Shown: positions 26,052 through 35,632, numbered from the stretch's first letter. The stretch: 64,000 nt of DNA from Microbacterium terrae (GCF_017831975.1 NZ_JAFDSS010000001.1:3038001-3102000), one strand, 5' to 3'. Numbers and translations: made by a program. The notes: generated by a model not told the origin, from the letters alone.

Positions 26052-26585
26052 GTGAGGACACCCATGCACATCGACGAGTTCGACCGGCTGCCCGAGGCCG
26101 ACGCCCGCGCGGTCGTGTCGGTGTGGGCGGCGATCAGGCCCTGGGTCGATGCCGTCATCGCGGACCGGCCCTACGGCACGGTCGACGCCCTGGCGGCCCG
26201 GGCCGCCGAGCTCGCAGCCGGCTGGACCCGCGCAGACCTCGACGCGGCCCTCGCCCACCACCCGCGCATCGGCGAGAAGCCCGCGGGGGCGGGCGCCGAA
26301 GCGACGGCATCCCGTCGCGAACAGGCGTCGATGACGGATGCTGCGGCCGACGTCACCGCACAGATCGCGGCCGGCAATGCCGCCTACGAGACCCGGTTCG
26401 GCCGCGTGTTCCTCATCCGCGCGGCCGGCCGGACCCCCGACGAGATGCTCGCGGAGCTGCAGCGTCGCCTGGGGAACGACGACGAGGCCGAGGCATCCGA
26501 AGCCCTCGGGCAGCTGGCCGAGATCGCCCTGCTGCGCCTGCGCGGTGCCATGACCGGCGCCTCCGACGCCAGGATGGTGCCATGA
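26052..26585 (+). CDS. uraD: OHCU decarboxylase
   Basis: A 177-residue enzyme (173 if the ATG at 26064 is used) that decarboxylates 2-oxo-4-hydroxy-4-carboxy-5-ureidoimidazoline to (S)-allantoin, the third step from urate. The catalytic histidine is in HHPRIGEK (residues ~78-85), and FGRVFLIRAAGRTPDEML (residues ~120-137) is the second conserved block. It overlaps uraH in ATGA, and uricase follows, so all three urate-to-allantoin enzymes are made together. The start is uncertain by four codons. Confidence 0.88.
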   Translation: MRTPMHIDEFDRLPEADARAVVSVWAAIRPWVDAVIADRPYGTVDALAARAAELAAGWTRADLDAALAHHPRIGEKPAGAGAEATASRREQASMTDAAADVTAQIAAGNAAYETRFGRVFLIRAAGRTPDEMLAELQRRLGNDDEAEASEALGQLAEIALLRLRGAMTGASDARMVP

Positions 26586-26920
26586 CCAGCCACCTCACCA
26601 CCCACGTGCTCGACGCGACCAGCGGCGCCCCCGCCGCGAACGTCGTCGTCTCGCTGGCACGCCACCTGCCCGGCGGCGGCACCGAGGGCGTCGCCCAGGG
26701 GTTCACCGACGCCGACGGGCGGCTCGCGCTCGGGCCGGAGCGCCTCGACGCGGGCATGTACGCGCTCACGTTCGGCACCGGCGCGTGGTTCGCCGACCGC
26801 GGCATCCCCACCTTCTATCCGCTCGTCACCGTGACCTTCACCGTCGAAGACACCGACCGGCACTACCACGTGCCACTGCTGCTGAGCCCGTTCGCGTATT
26901 CGACCTACAGAGGGAGTTAG
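26582..26920 (+). CDS. uraH: 5-Hydroxyisourate hydrolase (transthyretin-like)
   Basis: A 112-residue protein with the three family signatures: LTTHVLDATSG at the N-terminus (His8 catalytic), the central FTDADGRL, and the C-terminal HYHVPLLLSPFAYSTYRGS ending in the hallmark YRGS. It converts 5-hydroxyisourate made by uricase to OHCU. Coupled to uraD by a 4-bp overlap; uricase starts 2 nt after its stop. Confidence 0.92.
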   Translation: MTSHLTTHVLDATSGAPAANVVVSLARHLPGGGTEGVAQGFTDADGRLALGPERLDAGMYALTFGTGAWFADRGIPTFYPLVTVTFTVEDTDRHYHVPLLLSPFAYSTYRGS

Positions 26921-26922
26921 CC

Positions 26923-27834
26923 ATGGTGTCCGTGAGCCTCGGAGCAAACAAGTACGGCAAGGCCGAGAACCGCATCGTGCGGGTGTACCGCGACACTCCG
27001 CGGCACGAGATCGTCGACCTCAACGTCACCTCTCAGCTGCGCGGGGAGGCCCTCGCGTCGTCGTTCCTCGAGGGCGACAACGCCCTGGTCGTCGCGACCG
27101 ACACGCAGAAGAACACCGCGTTCGCGTTCGCGAAGGAGCACGGAATCACCTCTCCCGAGGACTACCTGCAGATCCTGGGTGCCCACTTCGTCGACGCCTT
27201 CGAGTGGATCGACGGCGGTCTCTGGCAGGCCGAGCAGTACGAGTGGGAGCGCATCGTCGTCGGCGGCATCCCGCACGACCACTCGTTCGTGCGATCCGGC
27301 AAGGCCGTGCGCCTCGCGGCCGTGCAGAAGATCGGCGGCGCCACGCACGTGACCGGCGGGGTCAAGGACCTCGTCGTGCTGAAGTCGACGGGGTCGGAGT
27401 TCTCGGGCTTCCCCCGCGACCGATACACGACCCTCGCCGAGACGACCGACCGCATCATGGCGACCTCGGTGACCGGGCGCTGGCGCTTCCTCCCGGAGGC
27501 GGTCGCGGCCGGGATCGACTACAACGGCCTGTACGCCGAGGTGCTCGAGGTGCTGCTGTCGACATTCGCGACGGTGCACTCGCTCGCGCTGCAGCAGACC
27601 CTGTTCGAGATGGGACGCGCCGCCATCGAGGCGCGGCCCGAGATCGCCGAGGTGCGTTTCGCGATGCCGAACAAGCACCACTTCGTCGCCGACCTCGCGC
27701 CCTTCGGCCTCGAGAACCCGAACGAGGTGTTCTACGCCGCCGATCGCCCGTACGGGCTCATCGAGGGCACCGTCGTGCGCGACGGAGTCGACGCCGCTCC
27801 GGATGCCTGGGTGGACCTGCCCGCCTTCGTCTGA
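26923..27834 (+). CDS. Urate oxidase (uricase)
   Basis: A 303-residue cofactor-free oxidase that converts urate, O2 and water to 5-hydroxyisourate and H2O2. The active-site residues are visible: Lys in ANKYGKAENR, Thr in VVATDTQKNT and His in PNKHHF. The uricase signature VLKSTGSEFSGF lies near residue 150. AGAGGGAG precedes the ATG. Third gene of the uraD-uraH-uricase operon. Downstream lies a degenerate copy of the palindromic repeat. Confidence 0.93.
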   Translation: MVSVSLGANKYGKAENRIVRVYRDTPRHEIVDLNVTSQLRGEALASSFLEGDNALVVATDTQKNTAFAFAKEHGITSPEDYLQILGAHFVDAFEWIDGGLWQAEQYEWERIVVGGIPHDHSFVRSGKAVRLAAVQKIGGATHVTGGVKDLVVLKSTGSEFSGFPRDRYTTLAETTDRIMATSVTGRWRFLPEAVAAGIDYNGLYAEVLEVLLSTFATVHSLALQQTLFEMGRAAIEARPEIAEVRFAMPNKHHFVADLAPFGLENPNEVFYAADRPYGLIEGTVVRDGVDAAPDAWVDLPAFV

Positions 27835-27851
27835 CCCCGGCGGCAGGTGGG

Positions 27852-27929
27852 CGTTTCATCTCCTCGCTCCGCTCGTCGCTCAACGACCGAACCACCGCGC
27901 CGTCGAGCGCGCGCAGCGCGACGAAAGGC
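27852..27929. repeat. Degenerate intergenic copy of the palindromic repeat
   Basis: Contains TCGCTCCGCTCGTCGCTCAA (3-bp insert relative to the core) and, further right, an inverted counterpart with GCGCAGCGCGACGAAAGGC. It lies between the convergent uricase and zinc-peptidase genes and may act as their bidirectional terminator. Confidence 0.6.
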
Positions 27930-27931
27930 GT

Positions 27932-28930
27932 CTACCGACTCCGCGCGGGCAGCAGCGATGCGACGAAGTCGAGCTTGTCGAGCACCGGCGCCGGGATCGT
28001 GAAGGGGTACAGGTCGTCCTTGCCCATCGAGCGGTTCACCGCGTTGAGCGCAGTCGACAGCGGGACCCACACGTCGACGACGAGCACCCGCATGCTCGAT
28101 ACGTCTGCGGTGCCGCGGGCGACGGCATCCGTCAGTCCGAACGCCGTCGCGCTGTCGACCGTGTCGAGGATGTGCATCAGGTGCGCCCAGGTCTCGGCGA
28201 AGTCCTCGAACGGATGCATCGTCGCGTACGCCGAGATGAACGTGCTCTGCCAGCCCGCCGGCGCCCCCTCGACGTAGTGGCGGTCGACCGCCGCCTGGTA
28301 GTCGGCTCGCTCGTCGCCGAACAGTTCCCGGAACCGCGGGGTTTCGGCATCCGTCACCAGGGTCCACTGCGCATAGTGGCCGAACTCGTGGCGGAAGTGC
28401 CCGAGCAGGGTGCGGTACGGCTCGGCGAGCTGCTCGCGCAGCCCCTCGCGGTGCGCCGCCTCGCTCTCGGCGAGGTCGATCGTGATGACGCCGTCGACGT
28501 GCCCGGTGACGACGGGCTGAAGGGTGCTCGAGAGCAGGTCGAAGCAGAGACCGGATGCCGCGTCCTCGGCGCGCGACCGCACCTCCACGCCCAGCCGGTC
28601 GAGCTCCGCCAGCAAGTGGCGCTTCGCACGCTCGGCCGGCACGAAGTTGGCGAGACCCGCGAGGTCGGCGTCGTTCGGACGCACGCGGGTGAAGTCGCAT
28701 CCCTCGCACTGCCCGCCCTCGAGCCGGGCGAGCCAGGTGCAGCCCGACAGATTGAGGTTGCGGCACACGTGCCAGATCAGGCCCTCGGCATCCACGTACC
28801 GCCCCGCCTCGTCGACGGGCACGATCGCCTGCTCCTGCCGCGAGTAGCCGAGCGCCGACCCGCACGAGACGCACACCGAGTTCTCGAAGAACAGTCGGGC
28901 GTCGCACACCCGGCACCGGAAATCCTGCAT
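27932..28930 (-). CDS. Zinc-ribbon putative zinc metallopeptidase
   Basis: A 332-residue protein with two N-terminal Cys pairs (CRVCDARLFF...CVSCG, then GCTWL...CEGCDF) forming zinc ribbons, and a peptidase-like domain with HEFGHY near residue 185 and a downstream DFAETWAHLMH that may give the third zinc ligand. It matches the putative zinc-binding metallopeptidase family that often accompanies transglutaminase, ATP-grasp and alpha-E genes, as it does here. No signal peptide. The ATG at 28930 is 7 nt after TAGGGT and looks leaderless. Its substrate is unknown; a peptide tag made by the neighbouring ligase is a plausible target. Confidence 0.8.
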   Translation of the reverse strand: MQDFRCRVCDARLFFENSVCVSCGSALGYSRQEQAIVPVDEAGRYVDAEGLIWHVCRNLNLSGCTWLARLEGGQCEGCDFTRVRPNDADLAGLANFVPAERAKRHLLAELDRLGVEVRSRAEDAASGLCFDLLSSTLQPVVTGHVDGVITIDLAESEAAHREGLREQLAEPYRTLLGHFRHEFGHYAQWTLVTDAETPRFRELFGDERADYQAAVDRHYVEGAPAGWQSTFISAYATMHPFEDFAETWAHLMHILDTVDSATAFGLTDAVARGTADVSSMRVLVVDVWVPLSTALNAVNRSMGKDDLYPFTIPAPVLDKLDFVASLLPARSR

Positions 28931-28937
28931 GTCGAGA

Positions 28938-28943
28938 ACCCTA
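28938..28943 (-). promoter_or_regulatory. Leaderless -10 box of the zinc-peptidase gene
   Basis: TAGGGT on the minus strand, 7 nt before the ATG at 28930. The peptidase is therefore not strictly dependent on the upstream cluster promoter. Confidence 0.5.
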
Positions 28944-28974
28944 CGTGTGAAACGTGAACGCGAGCGGGCGCGAA

Positions 28975-29874
28975 CTAGACGGCGACGGGCGTCTGATCGA
29001 CCGGAGCGACGTCCACCGACACCCGTAGCGTCGACTTCTTCGCCTTCGACCAGATGATGCCGCGCACCGGCGCGACATCGCCGTAGTCGCGGCCCCAGGC
29101 GACCGTGATGTAGCGGTCGTTCGCCCACTGGTCGTTGGTCGGATCGATCGCGAGCCACTCGTTCGAGGCGGGCAGCCACACTTCGAGCCACGCGTGCGAG
29201 GCGTCGGCGCCGACCACCCGCTCCTTGCCCGGCGGCGGCTGGGTCGCGAGGTACCCGCTGACATAGCGGGCCGCCAGCCCGTGCGAACGCAGGCAGGCGA
29301 GCGCGACGTGGGCGAAGTCCTGACACACCCCCGCGCGCTTGCGCATCGCGTCGGCGACGGTGCTGGTGACCGTCGTCGCCTTCGTGTCGTAGTCGAAGTC
29401 GCGATGGATGCGCCGCATGAGGTCGGTCGCGGCATCGCCGAGCGGGCGGCCGGGCAGCAGCGACTCCGCGCCGTAGGCCGCCGCTTCGGCGGTGTGGGTC
29501 ACCCGCGGCGACTCGAGCGCGAACTCGGTGGCGGCCCAGCCGCCGGGTCCGGTGTCGCCTTCGAGCGGCCGGGCGACCTCCCACGGCATCGCGAGCGCCT
29601 CCTCGTCGTACTCCGGGGTGCGCACGGCCACCTGGCTCAACGCGTCGATCGTCAGCCGCGTGTGCGGGTCGGTGACGTGGAAGTAGGTGACCGAGTTGCC
29701 GTAGTAGTCGGTGTCGGGCGCGACGTCGGCGGGCAGGGGATCGACCGTCACCGCGTGCGACGAGACGCTCTGCCACGCCAGCGTGCGGGGGCGCAGGTGA
29801 TGGATGCCGACGCTGTTGCCCACGGGCTTGTCGTAGGTGTACTCGGTGCGGTGCGAGAGCAGGTAGGTCTTCAT
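28975..29874 (-). CDS. Transglutaminase-like cysteine protease family protein
   Basis: A 299-residue protein with an N-terminal beta-rich region (residues ~1-90) and a transglutaminase-like core. The triad is Cys184 in GVCQDF, His227 in ASHAWLEVW and Asp244 in IDPTND. Such bacterial proteins may cleave or form amide/isopeptide bonds. No signal peptide or membrane segment is seen, so it is cytoplasmic. Its start overlaps the stop of the ATP-grasp/alpha-E gene by 4 bp, tying it to that system. Confidence 0.85.
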   Translation of the reverse strand: MKTYLLSHRTEYTYDKPVGNSVGIHHLRPRTLAWQSVSSHAVTVDPLPADVAPDTDYYGNSVTYFHVTDPHTRLTIDALSQVAVRTPEYDEEALAMPWEVARPLEGDTGPGGWAATEFALESPRVTHTAEAAAYGAESLLPGRPLGDAATDLMRRIHRDFDYDTKATTVTSTVADAMRKRAGVCQDFAHVALACLRSHGLAARYVSGYLATQPPPGKERVVGADASHAWLEVWLPASNEWLAIDPTNDQWANDRYITVAWGRDYGDVAPVRGIIWSKAKKSTLRVSVDVAPVDQTPVAV

Positions 29875-32360
29875 GCGCGCGCCATCTCCTCGATGAGCGA
29901 CAGCGACGACATCTGCATCGCGGGCGGGCCACCGGCGAAGTGCAGGTCGGCGATCGCCTCCGACAGCTGGCGCAGGTCGCGCGCGGTGGTGTCGAGGAAT
30001 TCGGCGAGCGCGAGGCGTCGGCCCTCGGTCTCGGCCGCGAGCAGCGCCACGTCGACGCCGTCGAGCGTGCCCGCGAGCTCGTCGCGCAGCCGCTCCGGTC
30101 GGGTCGAGCCGGTGGAGTCGGGCAGTGCTGCCAGGTGCACCCGCAGCCGCTCGAGCGAGAACGCCAGCGAGCGCGGGTTGTCGAGGTCTTTCAGCAGCAG
30201 GTCGAACACGCTGCGCGTGCCGCCATAGCCGCGGTAGCGGCGGCGGTGGGTGACGAGACTCTCGGCGGCGAGCAGCACGCCGTCGAGCACGGCGCGGTCG
30301 GTGGCCGCGGCATCCGTCGACGTCGTCGTCGCATGGAGGAGCGTGCACAGCTGCAGCGACCGCTCGAGGTAGCGGCCCGCCGAGATCATGTGCCAGCCGC
30401 TGTCGCGGATCATGTTCGCCGTCACGCCGTGCAGCGACAGCACGCCGGTGAGCATGCGCTCGGCCGAATCCGCGATCTGGGGGCTGTGACGAGACTCCCG
30501 CACCGCGGCCTTCGCGCGGTCGGCGAGGCTGAACACGCGCCAGGTGTCGCCCGAGAGCTGGTCGCGCACCCCTTCGAGCGCTCCGCGCATGCGGGCGAGC
30601 GCGTGGGCGCCCGAGCCGAGGCGGTCATCGTCTAAGAGCAGGGAGCGCAGCTCGTCGTCGACGGCCAGCCAGCGGGTGCCGGCGAGGCGGTGGAGCACGT
30701 CGAGCAGCACCGCTCCGGCGAGGTCGCGGCCGCTGCCCGCCCGGTCGAAGTGGGCGTGGGTGGCGACCACGAGGCGCAGCAGGTCTTCGGCGCGCTCGGC
30801 GTACCGGCCGGCCCAGAACATGTCTTCCAGGGCACGCGGTGCGAGCGTGGGGATCGAGGGGATCATGTCGACCGGCGACGCGGCGGGGAGCCCCTGATCG
30901 GGTTCGGATGCGTCAGCCTTGAGCACCCAGACGTCTTTGGTGAGCGGCGATCCGTCGTGGTCCCACGTGGTCGCCATGCCGCCCGCGAGCGTGCGGTACG
31001 CCGAGCCGTGGCGCATGGTGAAGGCGCGCAGCGCGAGCGGCCGGGAGTGCGCGGAGCCGCGCCCCCACACCGGCGCGTGCGACAGCGGCAGCCGGCCGAT
31101 GCCCACGTGGCGGTAGGGGTGGGCGAGGATGCGCGCGCGCAGCTCGTCGGGGGTGCCCGCGACCGCCGTGCCGTCGAGGGTGCGGATGATCACGCTTCCG
31201 TGGTCGTCACCCAGGCGCGCGAGCACCTCGGCGAGACCCTCGCGATCGCCGCACCACCACGCCGGTGCCGCCGGCAGCCGCAGCTGCTCGCCGAGCAGGC
31301 GCTCGCATGCGCCCGGCAGGAACGCCAGCAGGGCGGGGTTCTCGAGCACGCCGGCGCCGAGCCCGTTCACGACGTGCACGCGCCCGCGGCGCACGGCCTC
31401 GACGAGTCCGGCGATGCCGAGCCGCGAGTCGCCGCGCATCTCGAGCGGGTCGCACCACGTCGAGTCGACCCGTCGCAGGATCACGTCGACGCGGTCGACG
31501 GGCTTCGAGCGCGGCCAGCGCGGCGGCTGGATCCATACGCTCCCCTCGTGCACGACGAGGTCGCTGCCCTGCACCAGCGGGAAGCCGAGGTGATTCGCGA
31601 TGTACGCCTGGTCGTACGCGGTCTCGGAGTGGGTGCCGGGCGACAGCACGACCACGCGGGGGTCGGTGTCGCCGGCGTCGGCGCTGCGCAGCAGGGCATC
31701 GCGGAACGCCGCGAAGTAGGGGGCGAGCCCGTGCAGATCGGCTTCCTGGTACAGCTCGGGCAGCAGGCTCGAGATCACCTGCCGGTTCTCCATGGCGTAG
31801 CCGAGGCCCGACGGCGCCTGCACGCGGTCGCTCAGCACCCGCCACTCGCCGTCGGCGTCGCGGCCGAGGTCGGTGGCGGTCATGAGGAGCGGATGCCGGT
31901 CGGCGATGCTCGGGCGGGCGATGGCGCGCACGAACCCGGGGTGCGCGACGACCGCCGCGGCGGGGATGACTCCGTCGGCGAGCAGCCGCTGGTCGCCGTA
32001 GAGGTCGGCCATGATCGCGTTCAGCAGCTCGGCCCGCTGGGCGAGACCCACTTCGAGCCGCGACCACGACGCCGCGTCGACCACGAGCGGGAACGGGTCG
32101 AGTCGCCACGGGCGGGTGCCCTCGCGGTGCGTGTATGTCACGCCGTCGTCGGCGAGCGCCGATGCGATCTCGGCGTCGACGCGATCCACCTCGGACGGCG
32201 TGAGGCTGAGCGTCGCAGCCGCCAGGGCCTTCCACGCCGGGCGCAGGGTGCCCTCGGGGCCGATCACCTCGTCGAAGCGCGCGGCCTCCCCCGCGTCGCC
32301 ACCCGGAAGGGGCAGCGTCGCCTGGGTGAGGCTCGTCGCGTAATCGTGGAGGACGGTCAC
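29871..32360 (-). CDS. Circularly permuted ATP-grasp protein fused to an alpha-E domain
   Basis: An 829-residue fusion. Residues ~1-480 match the circularly permuted type 2 ATP-grasp family (DUF404/407), with VVVLSPGTHSETAYDQAYIA and STWCDPLEMRGDSRLGIAGL as visible conserved stretches. Residues ~500-825 are the alpha-E (DUF403) domain starting LEDMFWAGRYAERAEDLLRL. The ATP-grasp part is predicted to ligate an amino acid or peptide to a carboxylate. Alpha-E is of unknown function. In many bacteria these are separate genes; here they are one chain. Start is GTG at 32360, overlapping the upstream stop as GTGA. Confidence 0.86.
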   Translation of the reverse strand: MTVLHDYATSLTQATLPLPGGDAGEAARFDEVIGPEGTLRPAWKALAAATLSLTPSEVDRVDAEIASALADDGVTYTHREGTRPWRLDPFPLVVDAASWSRLEVGLAQRAELLNAIMADLYGDQRLLADGVIPAAAVVAHPGFVRAIARPSIADRHPLLMTATDLGRDADGEWRVLSDRVQAPSGLGYAMENRQVISSLLPELYQEADLHGLAPYFAAFRDALLRSADAGDTDPRVVVLSPGTHSETAYDQAYIANHLGFPLVQGSDLVVHEGSVWIQPPRWPRSKPVDRVDVILRRVDSTWCDPLEMRGDSRLGIAGLVEAVRRGRVHVVNGLGAGVLENPALLAFLPGACERLLGEQLRLPAAPAWWCGDREGLAEVLARLGDDHGSVIIRTLDGTAVAGTPDELRARILAHPYRHVGIGRLPLSHAPVWGRGSAHSRPLALRAFTMRHGSAYRTLAGGMATTWDHDGSPLTKDVWVLKADASEPDQGLPAASPVDMIPSIPTLAPRALEDMFWAGRYAERAEDLLRLVVATHAHFDRAGSGRDLAGAVLLDVLHRLAGTRWLAVDDELRSLLLDDDRLGSGAHALARMRGALEGVRDQLSGDTWRVFSLADRAKAAVRESRHSPQIADSAERMLTGVLSLHGVTANMIRDSGWHMISAGRYLERSLQLCTLLHATTTSTDAAATDRAVLDGVLLAAESLVTHRRRYRGYGGTRSVFDLLLKDLDNPRSLAFSLERLRVHLAALPDSTGSTRPERLRDELAGTLDGVDVALLAAETEGRRLALAEFLDTTARDLRQLSEAIADLHFAGGPPAMQMSSLSLIEEMARA

Positions 32361-35300
32361 CGCGGGGGAACCCTCCGCAGATCGAGGGTGTGCGGGTAGT
32401 CGGTGGTCGCGGCGGCACGACCGGCCTCCCGCATCGCGGCGATGTCGAGGCGGCCCGGAGTGTGACCGTGCGGGGCGAACCGGGCGGCGCGGCGCGCCTC
32501 GGCCTCGTTCGCGTTCACCGGCGGGTGGTCGTACGAGCGTCCGCCCGGATGCACCACGTGATACGTCGCCCCGCCGAGCGAGGCCTCGGCCGCGGCATCC
32601 ACCACGTCGAACACCAGCGGGGCGTGCACCGGGATCGACGGATGCAGGGCAGACCACGGCTGCCAGGCACGGTAGCGCACGCCGGCGTAGTACTCGCCGA
32701 GGTGCCCGGTCGGGGTGAGAGGCACAGGTACACCCTGACACGTCACGAGGTGCCGGGCCGCATCGACGCCTCGCACCCGCACCTGGATGCGCTCGACCGA
32801 CGAGTCGACGTAGCGCGCCGTGCCGCCGGCCGTCGCCTCCTCGCCGAGCACGTGCCAGGGCTCGATCGCCTGACGCAGCTCGAGCTCGACGCCGTGCCCC
32901 GACGCCCCGCCGATACGGGTCATCCCGATGCGCGGGAAGCGGAACTCGACGAACGGATCGAGCCACGTCTCCTCGAACGCGATGCCGTGTGCGCGCAGGT
33001 CGGCCACGACCTCGGCGATGTCGGCAGCGGCGCCCTGCGGCAGCAGGAAGTCCTCGTGCAGGCGCGTGCCCCACCGCACGAGCGGCGCCGTGTACGGCTT
33101 CTCCCAGAACATCGCGACAAGGCTGCGCACGAGCAGCGCCTGCACGAGGGCGAGCTCGGGATGCGGCGGCATCTCGAACCCGCGCAGCTCGAGCAGGCCG
33201 AGCCGGCCGCGGCTGGAGTCGGGGCTGTACAGCTTGTCGATGCAGAACTCGGAGCGGTGGGTGTTGCCGGTCAGGTCGGTGAGCAGATGCCGCAGCGCCC
33301 GGTCGACGAGCCACGGCAGGGCGGTGGCGTCGGGGTCGTCGGTGACGGCCGCGAGGCGGTTCACCTCCTGCAGCGCGATCTCCATCTCGTAGACCGCTTC
33401 GGGGCGACCCTCGTCGAACCGGGGCGCCTGGCTCGTCGGCCCGATGAACCGACCTGAGAAGAGATAGGAGAGAGACGGATGCCGCTGCCAGTAGGCCACG
33501 AGCGACGCGAGCAGGTCGGGTCGGCGCAGCAGCGGGGAGTCGATCGGCTGCGTGCCGCCGAGGGTGATGTGGTTGCCGCCGCCGGTGCCGGTGTGGAGGC
33601 CGTCGAGGTCGAACTTCTCGGTGCTGAGGCGGCTGTGCCGCGCGTGCTCGTAGAGCGACAGGGTGAGGTCGCGCTGATCGGCCCACGATCCGGTCGGCTG
33701 CACGTTGACCTCGATGACCCCGGGGTCGGGGGTGACGACCAGCTGCGTGAGCCGCGCGTCGGGCGGCGGGCCGTAGCCCTCGAGAACGATCGGCACGCCG
33801 ACGTCGCGGGCTGCCGTCTCGATCACGGTCAGCAGGTCGGCGTACGCCTCGAGCGTGGTGGTCGGCGGGAGGAAGACGAGCACGTGGCCGCCGCGCGCCT
33901 CGATCGCGAGCGCGGTGCGGGGCGCGTCCGCCGGGTCGACCACCGAGACGGAGGGGATGCCGGGGGCCAGTGTCGGCCCGGCTTCGACGTACGACGGCTC
34001 GCCCTGCTGCTCGGGGTCGGTCCACGAGACCGAGTCGAGCGGCAGCCGCAGCCCCACGGCGCTCGAGCCGGGGGTGAGCACCAGCCGCCCGCGGCGGAAG
34101 CGCCAGGCGGGGCTCGTCCAGGCGTGGTCGGTCGTGATCGGCAGCACCCATCCGGTGGGCTCGGCGACGGATGCGTCGAGCTCGGCGAGCGCCGCCTCGT
34201 CGAGGCCGTCGTCGTCGGGGGCCGGGCCGGCCGGCTTGCGCACCTCGGCGGCGAGCACCGCAAGCGGGTCTTCGAACGCCGGGATCAGCTGCTCGGGCGG
34301 GAGGCCCAGCACCTCGGTGATGCGGCGCGCGAGCGCCGCGGCGCGGGCCGCGGCATCCGGATGCTCTTCACCCGTCCACGGATCGGCGAACAGCTGCGGA
34401 TCGTGCCAGAGCGGCACGCCGTCGGTGCGCCACTGCAGCGCGATGTTCCAGCGCGGCAGCGGCTCGCCGGGGTACCACTTGCCGTCGCCCCGGTGCACGG
34501 CTCCGCCCTGTGCGTACGCGGCACGGAGTCGCTCGGCGAGGCCGGTGGCGAGCTCGCGCTTGTGGGTGCCGTCGGCGGCGGTGTTCCACTCCGCGGCGGT
34601 GGCGTCGTCGAGCGCCACGAACGTCGGCTCGCCGCCCATCGTGAGGCGCACGTCGCCCGCGCGCAGGCGCTCGTCGACGGCTTCACCGAGCGCGTCGATG
34701 CGCTCCCACTGCTGCCCGGTGTACGGCTTGGTGGTGCGCGGGTCCTCGTGCACCCGGCGCACCTCGTTGCGGAAGTGGAACTGCACCTCGACCGGCGCCG
34801 TCGCCCCCTCGATCGGCGCGGCGGTGCTCGGATGCGGGGTGGCCGACAGCGGGATGTGCCCCTCGCCCGCGAACAGGGCGCTGGTGGCGTCGAGCCCGAC
34901 CCAGCCCGCGCCGGGGATGAACACCTCGGCCCAGGCGTGCAGGTCGGTGAAGTCGGCTGTCGGACCGCTCGGCCCGTCGAGCGACGCCTGGTCTGCGGCC
35001 AGCTGCACGAGGTAGCCCGACACGAAGCGGGCAGCGAGCCCGTGCGCCCGCAGGAGCGCGACGAGCAGCCAGGCCGAGTCACGGCACGAGCCGATCGCAC
35101 GGCTCAGCGTCTCGTCGGGCGACTGCACGCCCGGCTCCATGCGCACGTCGTACGCGACGGCGTCGTGCACCGACCGGTTGAGCGCCGAGAGGAACTGCAC
35201 GGTCGGCACACCCTCCACCGGGAGCGGCGGCTGCGCCAGCATCCACGCCTTCGCCTCTGCGCTGTCGTCGACGGGCGCCATGTAGGGGGCGAGGTCGGCC

Positions 35301-35632
35301 TCGAGCTCGGGCGCGTAGGCGAACGGGAACCGCTCGGCGTACTCCTCGATGAAGAAGTCGAACGGGTTGATCACCATCATGTCGGCGACGAGGCCGACGG
35401 TGATCTCGAGGCGGCTCACCTTCTCGGGGAAGACGATGCGCGCCACCCAGTTGCCGAACGGATCCTGCTGCCAGTTGATGAAGTGGTTCTTCGGGCTGAT
35501 CGCGAGCGAGTACGCCTCGATCGGCGTGCGCGAGTGCGGTGCGGGACGCAGGCGCACGAGATGCGGATGCACCGTCACCGGCTCGGCGAAGTCATAGCCG
35601 GTGTAATGCTCGAGCGCCACCTTGATCGACAT
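32357..35632 (-). CDS. Transglutaminase domain fused to DUF2126
   Basis: A 1091-residue protein. The N-terminal ~300 residues contain a bacterial transglutaminase N-region and core with Cys183 in GSCRDSAW, His232 in DLHAWAEVF and Asp248 in GLDATS. The remainder is DUF2126, a large domain often next to DUF403/404 genes and related to amidoligase-type enzymes; GGNHITLGG and STEKFDLDGLHTGTG are conserved-looking stretches. It is the first gene of the cluster and is coupled to the ATP-grasp/alpha-E gene. No export signal. The role is unproven. Confidence 0.85.
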   Translation of the reverse strand: MSIKVALEHYTGYDFAEPVTVHPHLVRLRPAPHSRTPIEAYSLAISPKNHFINWQQDPFGNWVARIVFPEKVSRLEITVGLVADMMVINPFDFFIEEYAERFPFAYAPELEADLAPYMAPVDDSAEAKAWMLAQPPLPVEGVPTVQFLSALNRSVHDAVAYDVRMEPGVQSPDETLSRAIGSCRDSAWLLVALLRAHGLAARFVSGYLVQLAADQASLDGPSGPTADFTDLHAWAEVFIPGAGWVGLDATSALFAGEGHIPLSATPHPSTAAPIEGATAPVEVQFHFRNEVRRVHEDPRTTKPYTGQQWERIDALGEAVDERLRAGDVRLTMGGEPTFVALDDATAAEWNTAADGTHKRELATGLAERLRAAYAQGGAVHRGDGKWYPGEPLPRWNIALQWRTDGVPLWHDPQLFADPWTGEEHPDAAARAAALARRITEVLGLPPEQLIPAFEDPLAVLAAEVRKPAGPAPDDDGLDEAALAELDASVAEPTGWVLPITTDHAWTSPAWRFRRGRLVLTPGSSAVGLRLPLDSVSWTDPEQQGEPSYVEAGPTLAPGIPSVSVVDPADAPRTALAIEARGGHVLVFLPPTTTLEAYADLLTVIETAARDVGVPIVLEGYGPPPDARLTQLVVTPDPGVIEVNVQPTGSWADQRDLTLSLYEHARHSRLSTEKFDLDGLHTGTGGGNHITLGGTQPIDSPLLRRPDLLASLVAYWQRHPSLSYLFSGRFIGPTSQAPRFDEGRPEAVYEMEIALQEVNRLAAVTDDPDATALPWLVDRALRHLLTDLTGNTHRSEFCIDKLYSPDSSRGRLGLLELRGFEMPPHPELALVQALLVRSLVAMFWEKPYTAPLVRWGTRLHEDFLLPQGAAADIAEVVADLRAHGIAFEETWLDPFVEFRFPRIGMTRIGGASGHGVELELRQAIEPWHVLGEEATAGGTARYVDSSVERIQVRVRGVDAARHLVTCQGVPVPLTPTGHLGEYYAGVRYRAWQPWSALHPSIPVHAPLVFDVVDAAAEASLGGATYHVVHPGGRSYDHPPVNANEAEARRAARFAPHGHTPGRLDIAAMREAGRAAATTDYPHTLDLRRVPPR

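Noticed and set aside
32360..34151. Upstream extension of the ATP-grasp/alpha-E frame
   Set aside because: This part of the frame runs antisense-like through the DUF2126 gene in another frame on the same strand, lacks conserved motifs, and the GTG at 32360 makes the usual 4-bp overlap.
27932..35632. Entirely new anti-phage or secretion system
   Set aside because: The domain set matches a known, widely distributed but uncharacterised cluster type (alpha-E, circularly permuted ATP-grasp, transglutaminase, DUF2126). It is reported as understudied rather than new.
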